A stretch of DNA of 64,000 nt from Algorimicrobium echini (lineage in GTDB: Bacteria > Bacteroidota > Bacteroidia > Flavobacteriales > Flavobacteriaceae), in NCBI RefSeq assembly GCF_900115185.1, contig NZ_FOVN01000001.1, positions 1,054,001 through 1,118,000 on the forward strand, read 5' to 3'. Each line of letters opens with the position of its first letter. Position 1 is the first letter of the stretch. A program made the translations under genes and the position numbers. Under the pieces are notes generated by a model. It did no database searches. It was not told the origin of the DNA and saw nothing but the letters and a program-made list of their open reading frames with translations. Of the stretch, positions 27,329-34,775 are shown in pieces.

Positions 27329-27409
27329 AAAAAAAAAGACCTTAAAAGTAAAACTTTAAAGGCCTTTTTAGTTTCAACCTGTAATAAACAAGGTATCCGA
27401 TTAATAGCA
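27329..27409 (-). ncRNA. Putative small RNA from promoter module 3 (about 80 nt)
   Basis: Transcription from module 3 should start near 27409 and end in the T tract after the hairpin 27335-27367. No ATG lies between start and terminator. The RNA shares GCTATTA at its 5' end and TTTATTACAGG with the module-2 RNA; the rest differs, so they would be separate members of a family rather than exact copies. Ends are inferred. Confidence 0.5.
27335..27367 (-). terminator. Terminator of the module-3 small RNA
   Basis: A 14-position stem (27335-27348 with 27354-27367, one G-T pair and one mismatch), 5-base loop, followed on the minus strand by a run of nine T. Confidence 0.78.
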
Positions 27410-27459
27410 ATGTAAATATACAGCAAACTAAAATATTGTGAAATACGTAGTTCTACGTA
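27402..27459 (-). promoter_or_regulatory. Promoter module 3: 7-2-7 palindrome, 23-bp spacer, TATATTTAC, GCTATTA
   Basis: On the minus strand TACGTAG-AA-CTACGTA (27444-27459) is followed by exactly 23 bp, TATATTTAC (27412-27420), 3 bp and GCTATTA (27402-27408). The palindrome begins 8 bp past the stop codon of the response regulator gene. Confidence 0.75.
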
Positions 27460-27467
27460 TTTTTTAA

Positions 27468-28103
27468 CTACTCTAAAAACTGTTCATTCTCTTTCGCAAA
27501 TAAAGACAGACTGTTATGTTTAGATTCTAAATTCAATTTTTTAATAATATTACTCTTGTGCTTCTCAATTGTTCTTCCAGATACAGATAATGCATTGCCA
27601 ATTTCGTTAGCTGTTTTATTTTGGGCAATTAAAGCTAAAACTTTAATTTCAGCTTTTGTTAACTCGTTTAAAGCTTGTGGTTTTTGTACATTTAAATTGG
27701 CATTAAGATATTGCGCTATTTCCTCACTAAAGTACGGTTTATTATTCGTGACGTTTTCAATACATAGTTCAATTTCTTCAATAGCAAACTCTTTTAAAAT
27801 ATAACCAAAAATTTTTAGCTCTTGAGCTTTGTCATATAATTCCTCACCCTTATCAAACGTTATTAGAATAATTTTAGTTTTTATACCATTTTTTAAACAT
27901 TCTTCAGCTACCTCTAGCCCTGTTAAATATGGCATTCTTATATCTAGAATAGCAATGTCTGGCTTGTGTTTAATAATTAAATTATAGGCCTCCTTGCCAT
28001 CTTTACCACTACCTAAAATGTTGTAGCCTTTAGACTTTAAAAAGTCATGGAGCCCACGTAACATGAGTGGATGATCATCCGCTATAATTATTGAAGATTG
28101 CAT
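27468..28103 (-). CDS. NarL/LuxR-family two-component response regulator
   Basis: This 211-residue protein has a receiver domain (1-120) with the acidic pocket IADDHP and phospho-acceptor Asp54 in AILDIRMPYL. A LuxR-type helix-turn-helix covers about 145-205 (LTKAEIKVLALIAQNKTANEIGNALSV, then SGRTIEKHKSNIIKKLN). It should bind DNA as a phosphorylation-controlled dimer. No histidine kinase is adjacent, so its partner lies elsewhere. It sits directly upstream of the three promoter modules. Their 7-2-7 inverted heptamers are the geometry known for NarL, which makes this protein the best candidate regulator. A weak promoter-like TATCTTTA (minus strand) lies at 28132-28139. Confidence 0.93.
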   Translation of the reverse strand: MQSSIIIADDHPLMLRGLHDFLKSKGYNILGSGKDGKEAYNLIIKHKPDIAILDIRMPYLTGLEVAEECLKNGIKTKIILITFDKGEELYDKAQELKIFGYILKEFAIEEIELCIENVTNNKPYFSEEIAQYLNANLNVQKPQALNELTKAEIKVLALIAQNKTANEIGNALSVSGRTIEKHKSNIIKKLNLESKHNSLSLFAKENEQFLE

Positions 28104-28167
28104 GATTTGGTTAGTTAGTAAAACTTGAGTATAAAGATACGTAATTTAGATATAGTGAAGTTTTATC

Positions 28168-28623
28168 TTACAATTTTAAATACAAATATTTCTTCTCATA
28201 ATCAATAACCCCTTTTCCTTTTCTTAAAACATCCGCTCCAATAATACCATCAACAGGTTTGGCATTGTGGTTAATTAATGCCGTATTTACATGTGTTAGG
28301 TTAAATAAAATTAAAGGAACCTTGTCTTGTTTCCATTTACCTATTTTTATTTGATTTTTTTTAGATATTTGTGTGATCATATCACTTGCACCAGCTCCTG
28401 CTGCTTTTATTTCAGAATCCTTTACTTTCAGCTTAAAGGTTTCAATGGCTTCAAAACCTACACAAGAACTTGAGGCTCCAGTATCCAAAATAAAAAGTCC
28501 TTTAACACCGTTAATAGATGACTTTATTTCAAAATGATTAGTTTTTGTTAATTTTAATTTGATTTTCGTATAGCCTTTTTCTAATAAAAAATCTTTGAGA
28601 CTCTTGTTGGGTTCTTCACTCAT
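28168..28623 (-). CDS. Retropepsin-like aspartic protease family protein
   Basis: This 151-residue single-domain protein has the clan AA signature ILDTGASSSCVG with Asp47-Thr48-Gly49, a flap region near residues 70-85, and a closing motif around VDGIIGADVL. Such single-domain proteins act as homodimers with one catalytic Asp from each subunit. No signal peptide is seen, so it appears cytoplasmic. The C-terminus (VIDYEKKYLYLKL) is typical of the family. Substrate unknown. A promoter -7 element is at 28646-28653; the response regulator gene follows 64 bp downstream and could be co-transcribed. Confidence 0.8.
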   Translation of the reverse strand: MSEEPNKSLKDFLLEKGYTKIKLKLTKTNHFEIKSSINGVKGLFILDTGASSSCVGFEAIETFKLKVKDSEIKAAGAGASDMITQISKKNQIKIGKWKQDKVPLILFNLTHVNTALINHNAKPVDGIIGADVLRKGKGVIDYEKKYLYLKL

Positions 28624-28645
28624 TTTCTGGTCTTTTTATCAATAT

Positions 28646-28653
28646 CAAAAGTA
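28646..28653 (-). promoter_or_regulatory. Promoter -7 element of the retropepsin-like gene
   Basis: On the minus strand TACTTTTG is an exact TAnnTTTG match 22 bp before the ATG; no clear -33. Confidence 0.4.
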
Positions 28654-28757
28654 CAATAATTAAGAGTTGTTTCCCTGTATACGAGCTATTTTTATAAGGC
28701 TTTCAATTCAAAGTAAAATTATAAACTAGAAAGTAAGCACATTGGTGGTTACTTTTT

Positions 28758-28765
28758 TACTTTTG
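28758..28765 (+). promoter_or_regulatory. Promoter -7 element of tatD
   Basis: TACTTTTG, exact consensus, ends 4 bp before the tatD ATG at 28770, indicating a leaderless or nearly leaderless mRNA. Confidence 0.45.
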
Positions 28766-28769
28766 CAAC

Positions 28770-29537
28770 ATGATAGTTACCGATACACATACCCATTTAT
28801 ATAGTGAAGCCTTTGATGACGATAGGAGCCAAATGATACAACGTGCTATAGATTTAGGTGTTTCACGTTTTTTTATTCCAGCAATAGATTCGTCTTACAC
28901 AAAATCTATGTTGCAGTTGGAAATGGATTTTCCAGATTGCGTTTACTTAATGACAGGTCTGCACCCAACGTCTGTTAAAGAAGACTATCTAGATGAATTA
29001 GCGCATGTTGAAGATCTATTGTCTAAACGTTCTTTTTTTGCTATTGGTGAAATTGGCATTGATTTATATTGGGATACATCTACATTAGATATTCAGATAA
29101 AAGCTTTCAAACATCAAATTCAATTAGCTAAAAAATATCAGTTACCAATTGTTATTCATTGTCGCGATGCGTTTGATGAAATTTTTAAAGTACTTGAAAC
29201 CGAAAAATCGGATGATTTATTTGGTATTTTTCATTGTTTCACAGGAACGCTAGAGCAAGCCAAACAAGCCATTTCTTACAACATGAAATTGGGGATAGGA
29301 GGAGTAGTAACGTTCAAAAATGGAAAAATAGATCAGTTTCTAAATCAAATCCCTTTAAAACACATTGTTTTGGAAACCGATTCACCTTATCTTGCTCCAA
29401 AACCGTTCCGCGGCAAACGGAATGAAAGTGCATACATAATAAAAGTGTTAGATAAGCTTTCGGAACTGTATAATATGCCACAAGAGGATATTGCTGAAAT
29501 AACCACAGAAAACTCTAAAGCCATTTTTAAGATATAA
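28770..29537 (+). CDS. tatD: TatD-family metal-dependent hydrolase (DNase)
   Basis: This 255-residue TIM-barrel metalloenzyme has the TatD motifs in order: DTHTHL (His7, His9), EIGIDLYWD, IHCRDAFDE, HCFTG and ETDSPYLAP. The family has 3'-5' exonuclease activity on DNA and may help in repair; D-amino-acid esterase relatives exist, so the exact substrate is open. The next gene, ansA, starts 2 bp after its stop, so they are one operon. Confidence 0.93.
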   Translation: MIVTDTHTHLYSEAFDDDRSQMIQRAIDLGVSRFFIPAIDSSYTKSMLQLEMDFPDCVYLMTGLHPTSVKEDYLDELAHVEDLLSKRSFFAIGEIGIDLYWDTSTLDIQIKAFKHQIQLAKKYQLPIVIHCRDAFDEIFKVLETEKSDDLFGIFHCFTGTLEQAKQAISYNMKLGIGGVVTFKNGKIDQFLNQIPLKHIVLETDSPYLAPKPFRGKRNESAYIIKVLDKLSELYNMPQEDIAEITTENSKAIFKI

Positions 29538-29539
29538 GT

Positions 29540-30571
29540 ATGGAAAATACCAACCCAAAAATTCTTTTAATATATACAGGTGGTACTATTGGGATGATAA
29601 AAAACCCAAACACAGGCGCATTAAAAACCTTTGATTTTAATAACCTGCTTAAACGAATTCCCGAGTTAAAGTTGCTAACCTGTGAAATTGAAACCACATC
29701 TTTTGACGAACCCATAGATTCATCAAATATGAGTCCAGAATATTGGGTGCAAATGGCAGAAATTATTGAAACCAATTATGAAGCTTTTGATGGATTTGTT
29801 TTGCTTCATGGTAGTGATACAATGAGTTATACAGCATCGGCATTAAGTTTTATGTTAGAAAATTTAGCAAAACCCGTTATTTTAACTGGATCACAATTGC
29901 CTATAGGTGATTTACGAACAGATGCTAAAGAAAATTTAATTACATCCATCCAAATGGCGTCATTACAAGTGCGAAAGCGGCCAGTAATAAGAGAGGTTGG
30001 TTTGTATTTTGAATACAAACTGTATAGAGGTAATAGGACAACGAAAATTAATGCGGAACATTTTGAAGCTTTTGAAAGTTTAAACTATCCACATTTAGCA
30101 GAATCTGGCGTACATATTACTATTAATCACGATGCGCTTTTTGTACCCAATGCTCGAAAAAAACTAGTTGTCCATAAAAATTTTGATACCAATATTGCAC
30201 TCATTAAATTGTTTCCAGGTATTTCAAAAACAATTTTAGAAGGAATTTTACATAACCCACATTTAAAAGGGGTTGTTTTAGAAACCTATGGAGCCGGAAA
30301 CGCATCTACTGAAGATTGGTTTGTACAATTAATTAAGGACACCATTAAAAAAGGCATACAAGTTATTAATGTTACTCAGTGTTCTGGAGGTAGTGTTAAT
30401 ATGGGACAATACGAAACAAGTTCGCAGTTGAAAACAATAGGTGTTATTTCAGGAAAAGATATTACAACTGAAGCGGCAATTACCAAGCTAATGTATCTTT
30501 TGGGTGAGAAAATTTCCAATAAAACCTTCAAAACAGTTTTCGAAACGGCTTTAAGAGGAGAAATGGCATAA
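29540..30571 (+). CDS. ansA: Type I (cytoplasmic) L-asparaginase
   Basis: This 343-residue protein has the two asparaginase threonine motifs: YTGGTIGMI (catalytic Thr16, with Thr13 nearby) and LLHGSDTMSYTASALSFML. There is no signal peptide, as expected for the cytoplasmic type I enzyme that hydrolyses asparagine to aspartate and ammonia. It is co-transcribed with tatD (2 bp apart). Unrelated Ntn-type asparaginase-like enzymes occur at 50.1 and 56.3 kb. Confidence 0.94.
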   Translation: MENTNPKILLIYTGGTIGMIKNPNTGALKTFDFNNLLKRIPELKLLTCEIETTSFDEPIDSSNMSPEYWVQMAEIIETNYEAFDGFVLLHGSDTMSYTASALSFMLENLAKPVILTGSQLPIGDLRTDAKENLITSIQMASLQVRKRPVIREVGLYFEYKLYRGNRTTKINAEHFEAFESLNYPHLAESGVHITINHDALFVPNARKKLVVHKNFDTNIALIKLFPGISKTILEGILHNPHLKGVVLETYGAGNASTEDWFVQLIKDTIKKGIQVINVTQCSGGSVNMGQYETSSQLKTIGVISGKDITTEAAITKLMYLLGEKISNKTFKTVFETALRGEMA

Positions 30572-30643
30572 AATTAACTTTCAAAATTTTCGCCTTTTAA
30601 AGATTTTTCGTTATTTGGCTGCCTGTAAAAGAAAACTTAATAC

Positions 30644-30731
30644 AGAGAGGTGGCCGAGCGGTCGAAGGCGCACGCCTGGAAAGCGTGTATACCTCAAAAG
30701 GGTATCGAGGGTTCGAATCCCTTCCTCTCTG
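30644..30731 (+). tRNA. tRNA-Ser (anticodon GGA)
   Basis: The 88-nt gene folds with acceptor stem AGAGAGG/CCTCTCT and discriminator G. It has anticodon stem CACGC/GCGTG with loop CTGGAAA (anticodon GGA at 30678-30680), a long variable arm (TACCTCAAAAGGGTA) typical of class II tRNAs, and T arm GAGGG-TTCGAAT-CCCTT. CCA is not encoded. It reads UCC and UCU codons. Confidence 0.97.
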
Positions 30732-30957
30732 CAAAAGTATTTTGGATAATGGTTTGATAGCCATTTATTTATTGATAATTTAATAGCATTCATACCATGA
30801 ATTGTCAGGTAAAAATCTTAAAATCCTTTTGTTACAGTGGTGTTTTTGTTGGTTAATTATAAAGCAACTAACAGAACTCTGCGGTAATTTTAATTTTTTA
30901 ATTACAATTTTTTTATATCTTTAACACTTTAACTAATAAAATTAAGAACAAGAACAA

Positions 30958-31734
30958 ATGAAAAGATTATTTTCTATCCTAGCCATCATGTGTTTTGTGG
31001 CATTCGGAACAGCTAACGCAACTACAAGTGCAATTTCAAGTGCAAACACAGTTGTTACTTCAATTCAAGACGATGCCGCTGATGATGCAGCAGCAGAAGA
31101 GTCATTAGGATTTCACCAGGAATTAAAAAAACGTTTCATAGAAGGTGGTCCAGGTTTTATGGGAATTGTATTATTATGTTTAATTCTAGGTTTAGCAATT
31201 GCTATCGAGAGAATTATCTTTTTAAACCTTTCTTCAACAAACACTAAAAAATTAACACAAGACGTAGAAGATGCATTACAATCTGGTGGTGTTGAAGCTG
31301 CAAAAGAAGTTTGTAGAAATACAAAAGGCCCCGTTGCCTCTATATTCTATCAAGGATTAGATAGAACAGATGAGGGTATTGAAGCTGCTGAAAAAGCGGT
31401 TATTGCTTACGGTGGTGTTCAAATGGGACAATTAGAAAAAAATGTATCTTGGATTTCGTTATTTATCGCTTTGGCTCCAATGTTAGGGTTCATGGGTACG
31501 GTAATTGGTATGATTCAAGCATTCGATAAAATTCAAGCTGCTGGTGATATGCAACCGTCTTTAGTTGCGGGTGGTATTAAAGTAGCACTTTTAACAACCG
31601 TATTTGGTTTAATTGTTGCAATTATTCTTCAAATCTTTTACAATTACATCATCGCTAAAATTGACAGTATTGTTAATGATATGGAGGATGCATCCATTAC
31701 TTTAATGGATTTATTGATCAGACACAAGAAGTAA
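30958..31734 (+). CDS. exbB: MotA/TolQ/ExbB proton-channel protein
   Basis: This 258-residue inner-membrane protein has a signal-like hydrophobic N-terminus (1-21), an acidic stretch DDAADDAAAEE, and three TM helices at about 60-80, 160-182 and 206-230. The MotA/ExbB signature includes ISLFIALAPMLGFMGTVIGMI and a Thr/Gly-rich last helix. With ExbD it uses the proton gradient to power TonB or a similar system. It is the first gene of exbB, a 4-TM protein, exbD, exbD, porT. Confidence 0.92.
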   Translation: MKRLFSILAIMCFVAFGTANATTSAISSANTVVTSIQDDAADDAAAEESLGFHQELKKRFIEGGPGFMGIVLLCLILGLAIAIERIIFLNLSSTNTKKLTQDVEDALQSGGVEAAKEVCRNTKGPVASIFYQGLDRTDEGIEAAEKAVIAYGGVQMGQLEKNVSWISLFIALAPMLGFMGTVIGMIQAFDKIQAAGDMQPSLVAGGIKVALLTTVFGLIVAIILQIFYNYIIAKIDSIVNDMEDASITLMDLLIRHKK

Positions 31735-31761
31735 TAATTAACAGCAATAATTTTTTAAATT

Positions 31762-32214
31762 ATGAATTTACACAAAATTTTAAAAATCTTAGCAGGACTA
31801 CTGGGTCTTTTAGGTATCGTGTTTCTGGTAAGAATAATATCTGAAGGTGATGAAGCAATAAAAGCTGCAGCATTAAATGGTGATACAGCCATTGTAGATC
31901 CTTTAGCATATGTAGCTTACGCTATTATGGCTATTACGATTCTATTTGTAGTAATCTTTGTTTTAAAGAACCTTTTTACAAATACTGCTACGCTTAAAAA
32001 TACCCTAATTAGTGTGGGTATTTTTGCAGCCGTTTTAATTGTGGCTTATGTGGTTTCAGGTGGTGATACAACATCTTATTTTTATAATGGTGTGGAAGCA
32101 ACATCCGGTGAATCGCAAATGGTTGGCGCTGGATTAATAGCGTTTTATATCCTAATAGCTTCAGCTGCGATAATTATGTTATTATCAGGCGTTAAAAAAC
32201 TAACGAATAAATAA
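31762..32214 (+). CDS. Four-helix membrane protein of unknown function in the exbBD cluster
   Basis: The 150 residues contain four predicted TM helices (about 7-27, 46-69, 80-101, 120-143) with short loops. No domain is recognised. It lies 27 bp after exbB and 2 bp before exbD, so it is co-transcribed and probably part of, or needed for, the ExbBD motor complex. This placement is the only evidence for a role. Confidence 0.75.
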   Translation: MNLHKILKILAGLLGLLGIVFLVRIISEGDEAIKAAALNGDTAIVDPLAYVAYAIMAITILFVVIFVLKNLFTNTATLKNTLISVGIFAAVLIVAYVVSGGDTTSYFYNGVEATSGESQMVGAGLIAFYILIASAAIIMLLSGVKKLTNK

Positions 32215-32216
32215 TT

Positions 32217-32852
32217 ATGGCAAAAAGAGCAGCACCAGAAGTTAATGCAGGCTCCATGGCCGACATTGCTTTCTTACTATTAATTTTCTTCTTGGTAACA
32301 ACTACCATCGAAATAGACTCTGGTCTTAACCGAAAGTTGCCCCCTATTGAAGAAACAGAGCCACCTATTATTAAAGAAAGAAATATTTTTCAACTTACCG
32401 TAAATCCTAATAACGAGTTATTTTTAAAAGCTGCGGGAAGTGAAGGAGACTTAATTAAGTTAAAAGATTTACGTAAAGCCGCTGTTGCCTTTTTGGATAA
32501 TGGTGGTGGGAAAGGAGAAGACGCTTGTAAGGCCTGTAAAGGTAAGCGTAATCCAGAATCTTCTGATAACTTTCAGAAAGCCATTATTTCTTTACAAAAT
32601 GATAGAGGAACAAGTTATGAAACCTATATAGCGGTTCAAAACGAGATTATTGCAGCGTATAATGTGCTGCGTAATCGTGAGTTTGAGTTAAAGTACCCAA
32701 ATTTAGGTATTAACTTTGTAGAAGCAGATAACGAATATAACGATGCTAGAACATCGGCTTCTAGAAAAGCGCAATTAAAAGATAAAATTGAAGATATTAA
32801 ACTTTTAATTCCGCAGAAGTTTTCAGAAGCAGAACCAAAAAAGTCTAATTAG
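32217..32852 (+). CDS. exbD: ExbD/TolR-family protein, long form with a CxxC insert
   Basis: This 211-residue protein has one TM helix (about 15-35) with the conserved membrane aspartate in GSMADIAFLLLIFFLVTTT. The periplasmic part is longer than the usual 140 residues. It contains an insert with CKACKGK (about 99-105) and a helical C-terminus rich in K/E. The two cysteines could form a disulfide. It pairs with ExbB as a proton-driven stator. A second, shorter exbD follows after 16 bp. Confidence 0.9.
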   Translation: MAKRAAPEVNAGSMADIAFLLLIFFLVTTTIEIDSGLNRKLPPIEETEPPIIKERNIFQLTVNPNNELFLKAAGSEGDLIKLKDLRKAAVAFLDNGGGKGEDACKACKGKRNPESSDNFQKAIISLQNDRGTSYETYIAVQNEIIAAYNVLRNREFELKYPNLGINFVEADNEYNDARTSASRKAQLKDKIEDIKLLIPQKFSEAEPKKSN

Positions 32853-32868
32853 ATAAACCGTAACATTT

Positions 32869-33351
32869 ATGTCTAAATTTAAAAAGAAAAAAGATGGAGG
32901 TCTTCCAGCAATTTCTACAGCATCATTACCTGATATTGTATTTATGCTGTTATTCTTCTTTATGGTTGCTACGGTTATGCGTCAGAGCACATTAAAAATA
33001 CAAAATAGTTTACCAGCTGCTGATCAGGTTGAAAAATTAGCAAAACGTAACCTATTAATGTATATCTATGCAGGGAAACCAAGTAGCGCATATAAGCAGT
33101 TTGGATCTGAAGCTCGTATTCAGTTAAATGATAAGTTTGCTGACGTTTCAGAAATTCCAGCTTTTATAGCAGCCGAACGTGCAGACAAACGTGAAGAGGA
33201 AGTTCCTTTTTTAACAACTGTTTTAAGTGTCGATAAGGAAACTAACATGGGTATTATATCTGATGTTAAGCAAAAATTACGCGAAGTTAACGCACTTAAA
33301 ATAAATTACAAGACTAGAAAAGGTGATGCCTTGCAAAGTCTTAATCAATAA
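32869..33351 (+). CDS. exbD: ExbD/TolR-family protein, second copy
   Basis: This 160-residue protein has a lysine-rich start (MSKFKKKKDGG), one TM helix with the membrane aspartate in STASLPDIVFMLLFFFMVATV, and a periplasmic domain. Two different ExbD proteins in one cluster suggest a hetero-oligomeric stator. It is the last of the four coupled membrane genes before the terminator at 33371-33404. Confidence 0.9.
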   Translation: MSKFKKKKDGGLPAISTASLPDIVFMLLFFFMVATVMRQSTLKIQNSLPAADQVEKLAKRNLLMYIYAGKPSSAYKQFGSEARIQLNDKFADVSEIPAFIAAERADKREEEVPFLTTVLSVDKETNMGIISDVKQKLREVNALKINYKTRKGDALQSLNQ

Positions 33352-33370
33352 AGTATTCTTAATTTTATAT

Positions 33371-33404
33371 AAAAAGGCGTTTTGAGAAATCTAAACGCCT
33401 TTTT
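33371..33404 (+). terminator. Terminator of the exbB-exbD-exbD operon
   Basis: A perfect 12-bp stem (33371-33382 with 33393-33404), 10-base loop, T tract to 33406, 19 bp after the stop. porT downstream is therefore at least partly separately transcribed. Confidence 0.88.
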
Positions 33405-33437
33405 TTGTAGTTTAACACCCATTATTTTAACGATTAC

Positions 33438-34148
33438 ATGAAGAATAACCTCTTTTATTTATTGGTTTTTGCAACTTGGCCTCTGTGTTTTGCTCAAGAA
33501 GGAGAAATTGTACAAGACTCTTTAGTTCAAGAAGTCGATACGAAATATCGGGAGGATCAATTTTATTTAGCTGTTACCTACAATTTATTAGGGAATAAAC
33601 CAGACCAAGTTTCGCAAAGTGGTTTTTCAAGTGGTTTTCATTTGGGGTTTATACGTGATTTTCCAGTTAATAAACGTCGGAATATAGCTTTTGGTGTTGG
33701 TTTGGGTCTGTCTTCTAATTCGTTTAATCAAAACTTTCTAATTACTAAAGATGAAACGGGTAATTTAGAGTATCTAGTTTTAGATAAAAGTGATATTAAT
33801 TACAGCAAAAATAAGTTTACAACTTATATGGTGGAAGTACCATTACAATTACGTTGGCGAACATCTACTGCTGAATCGTATAAATTTTGGCGTATTTATA
33901 CAGGCGTCAATATTGGGTATCTCCTTTATAATTCTTCTAAATTCCGAGGCGATTTGGGGACCATTAAAAACAGTAAGATTGACTCGTTTAATGATTTTCA
34001 ATACGGACTAACTATGAGTGCTGGTTACAATACGTGGAATATTTATTTTTATTATGGATTGAATTCCATTTTTAACAACGCAACTGTTAACAACCAACCT
34101 GTAGATATGAATGCTTTAAAGGTCGGGTTGATTTTCTATATTTTGTAA
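33438..34148 (+). CDS. porT: PorT-family outer-membrane protein (type IX secretion)
   Basis: This 236-residue protein has a signal peptide (about 1-19, ending CFAQ) and a beta-barrel of glycine- and aromatic-rich strands, such as FSSGFHLGFIRDF and FGVGLGLSSNSF, with a hydrophobic C-terminus (LKVGLIFYIL). Family knowledge: PorT is required for T9SS in Porphyromonas and Flavobacterium. The location behind exbB/exbD and the presence of a T9SS cargo at 5.5 kb fit. Plain porin-family barrels look similar, so the assignment is likely rather than certain. Confidence 0.72.
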   Translation: MKNNLFYLLVFATWPLCFAQEGEIVQDSLVQEVDTKYREDQFYLAVTYNLLGNKPDQVSQSGFSSGFHLGFIRDFPVNKRRNIAFGVGLGLSSNSFNQNFLITKDETGNLEYLVLDKSDINYSKNKFTTYMVEVPLQLRWRTSTAESYKFWRIYTGVNIGYLLYNSSKFRGDLGTIKNSKIDSFNDFQYGLTMSAGYNTWNIYFYYGLNSIFNNATVNNQPVDMNALKVGLIFYIL

Positions 34149-34169
34149 TTCTTACTTCTTCAATTTTAT

Positions 34170-34775
34170 TTACAACCAATAATTAACTAAAATTAATTGC
34201 GGTACTAAACCAATAAATAAGCCTGTAATTAATTCTGGATAGGTATGCGCCTTGACATGCAATCTAGAGGTAGCAATTGCGCCAATAAGGATAGCCATAA
34301 GTGCTAATGTACCATTTATGTTGATGCTAAAATGAATACTTAAGGCTAAGTAAAACATAAAAACACCCGATACTGCCATCATATGAATACTTGCTTTAAA
34401 CTTCAGTATAGCAAGTATAAGGCAACTTAAAGTAGAAATTAAAATACCAACAAAAAAGTAGTATAACTCAATAATCTCATTACTAGGCAACACACGAATG
34501 AGGATTAAAACTGTAATTATTGCGTTTAAAATTAGTGGAAAAATACGCTCTTGAGTAGATTGTAAATAAATGGAGCTCGTTTTACCTAATGACTTTAACA
34601 AATAATAAAGTAAAATAGGAAGGAGAATGGTTAATATAAATAACGAAACCACTTTGGCCTGCATCAATTCTAAAGGTAAATATCTTGGTGATTTTGAAAA
34701 ATAGAAAATGACACCAAGTAAGGGCATCACAACCGGATGGAAAATAAACGAAATACTTCTTAATATAAAATTCAT
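34170..34775 (-). CDS. PAP2-like membrane protein
   Basis: The 201 residues form about six TM helices. A degenerate PAP2 (phosphatidic-acid phosphatase) pattern is seen: KFKASIHMMAVSG in place of the PSGH region and SRLHVKAHTYPELITG in place of SRxxxxxHxxxD. The Ser-Arg, His and an acidic residue (Glu for Asp) are present, so lipid phosphatase activity is possible but not assured. Its start overlaps the rpoN stop (TGATG), suggesting coupled translation. Confidence 0.7.
   Translation of the reverse strand: MNFILRSISFIFHPVVMPLLGVIFYFSKSPRYLPLELMQAKVVSLFILTILLPILLYYLLKSLGKTSSIYLQSTQERIFPLILNAIITVLILIRVLPSNEIIELYYFFVGILISTLSCLILAILKFKASIHMMAVSGVFMFYLALSIHFSININGTLALMAILIGAIATSRLHVKAHTYPELITGLFIGLVPQLILVNYWL

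Noticed and set aside
27241-27426. Minus-strand open frame of 61 codons over promoter module 3 and the small RNA
   Set aside because: It begins at the promoter -7 region, spans a terminator, and has no recognisable protein features; the regulatory reading explains the sequence better.
30611-30793. Minus-strand open frame across the tRNA-Ser
   Set aside because: It is the antisense of the tRNA and gives the well-known false peptide seen opposite tRNA-Ser genes.
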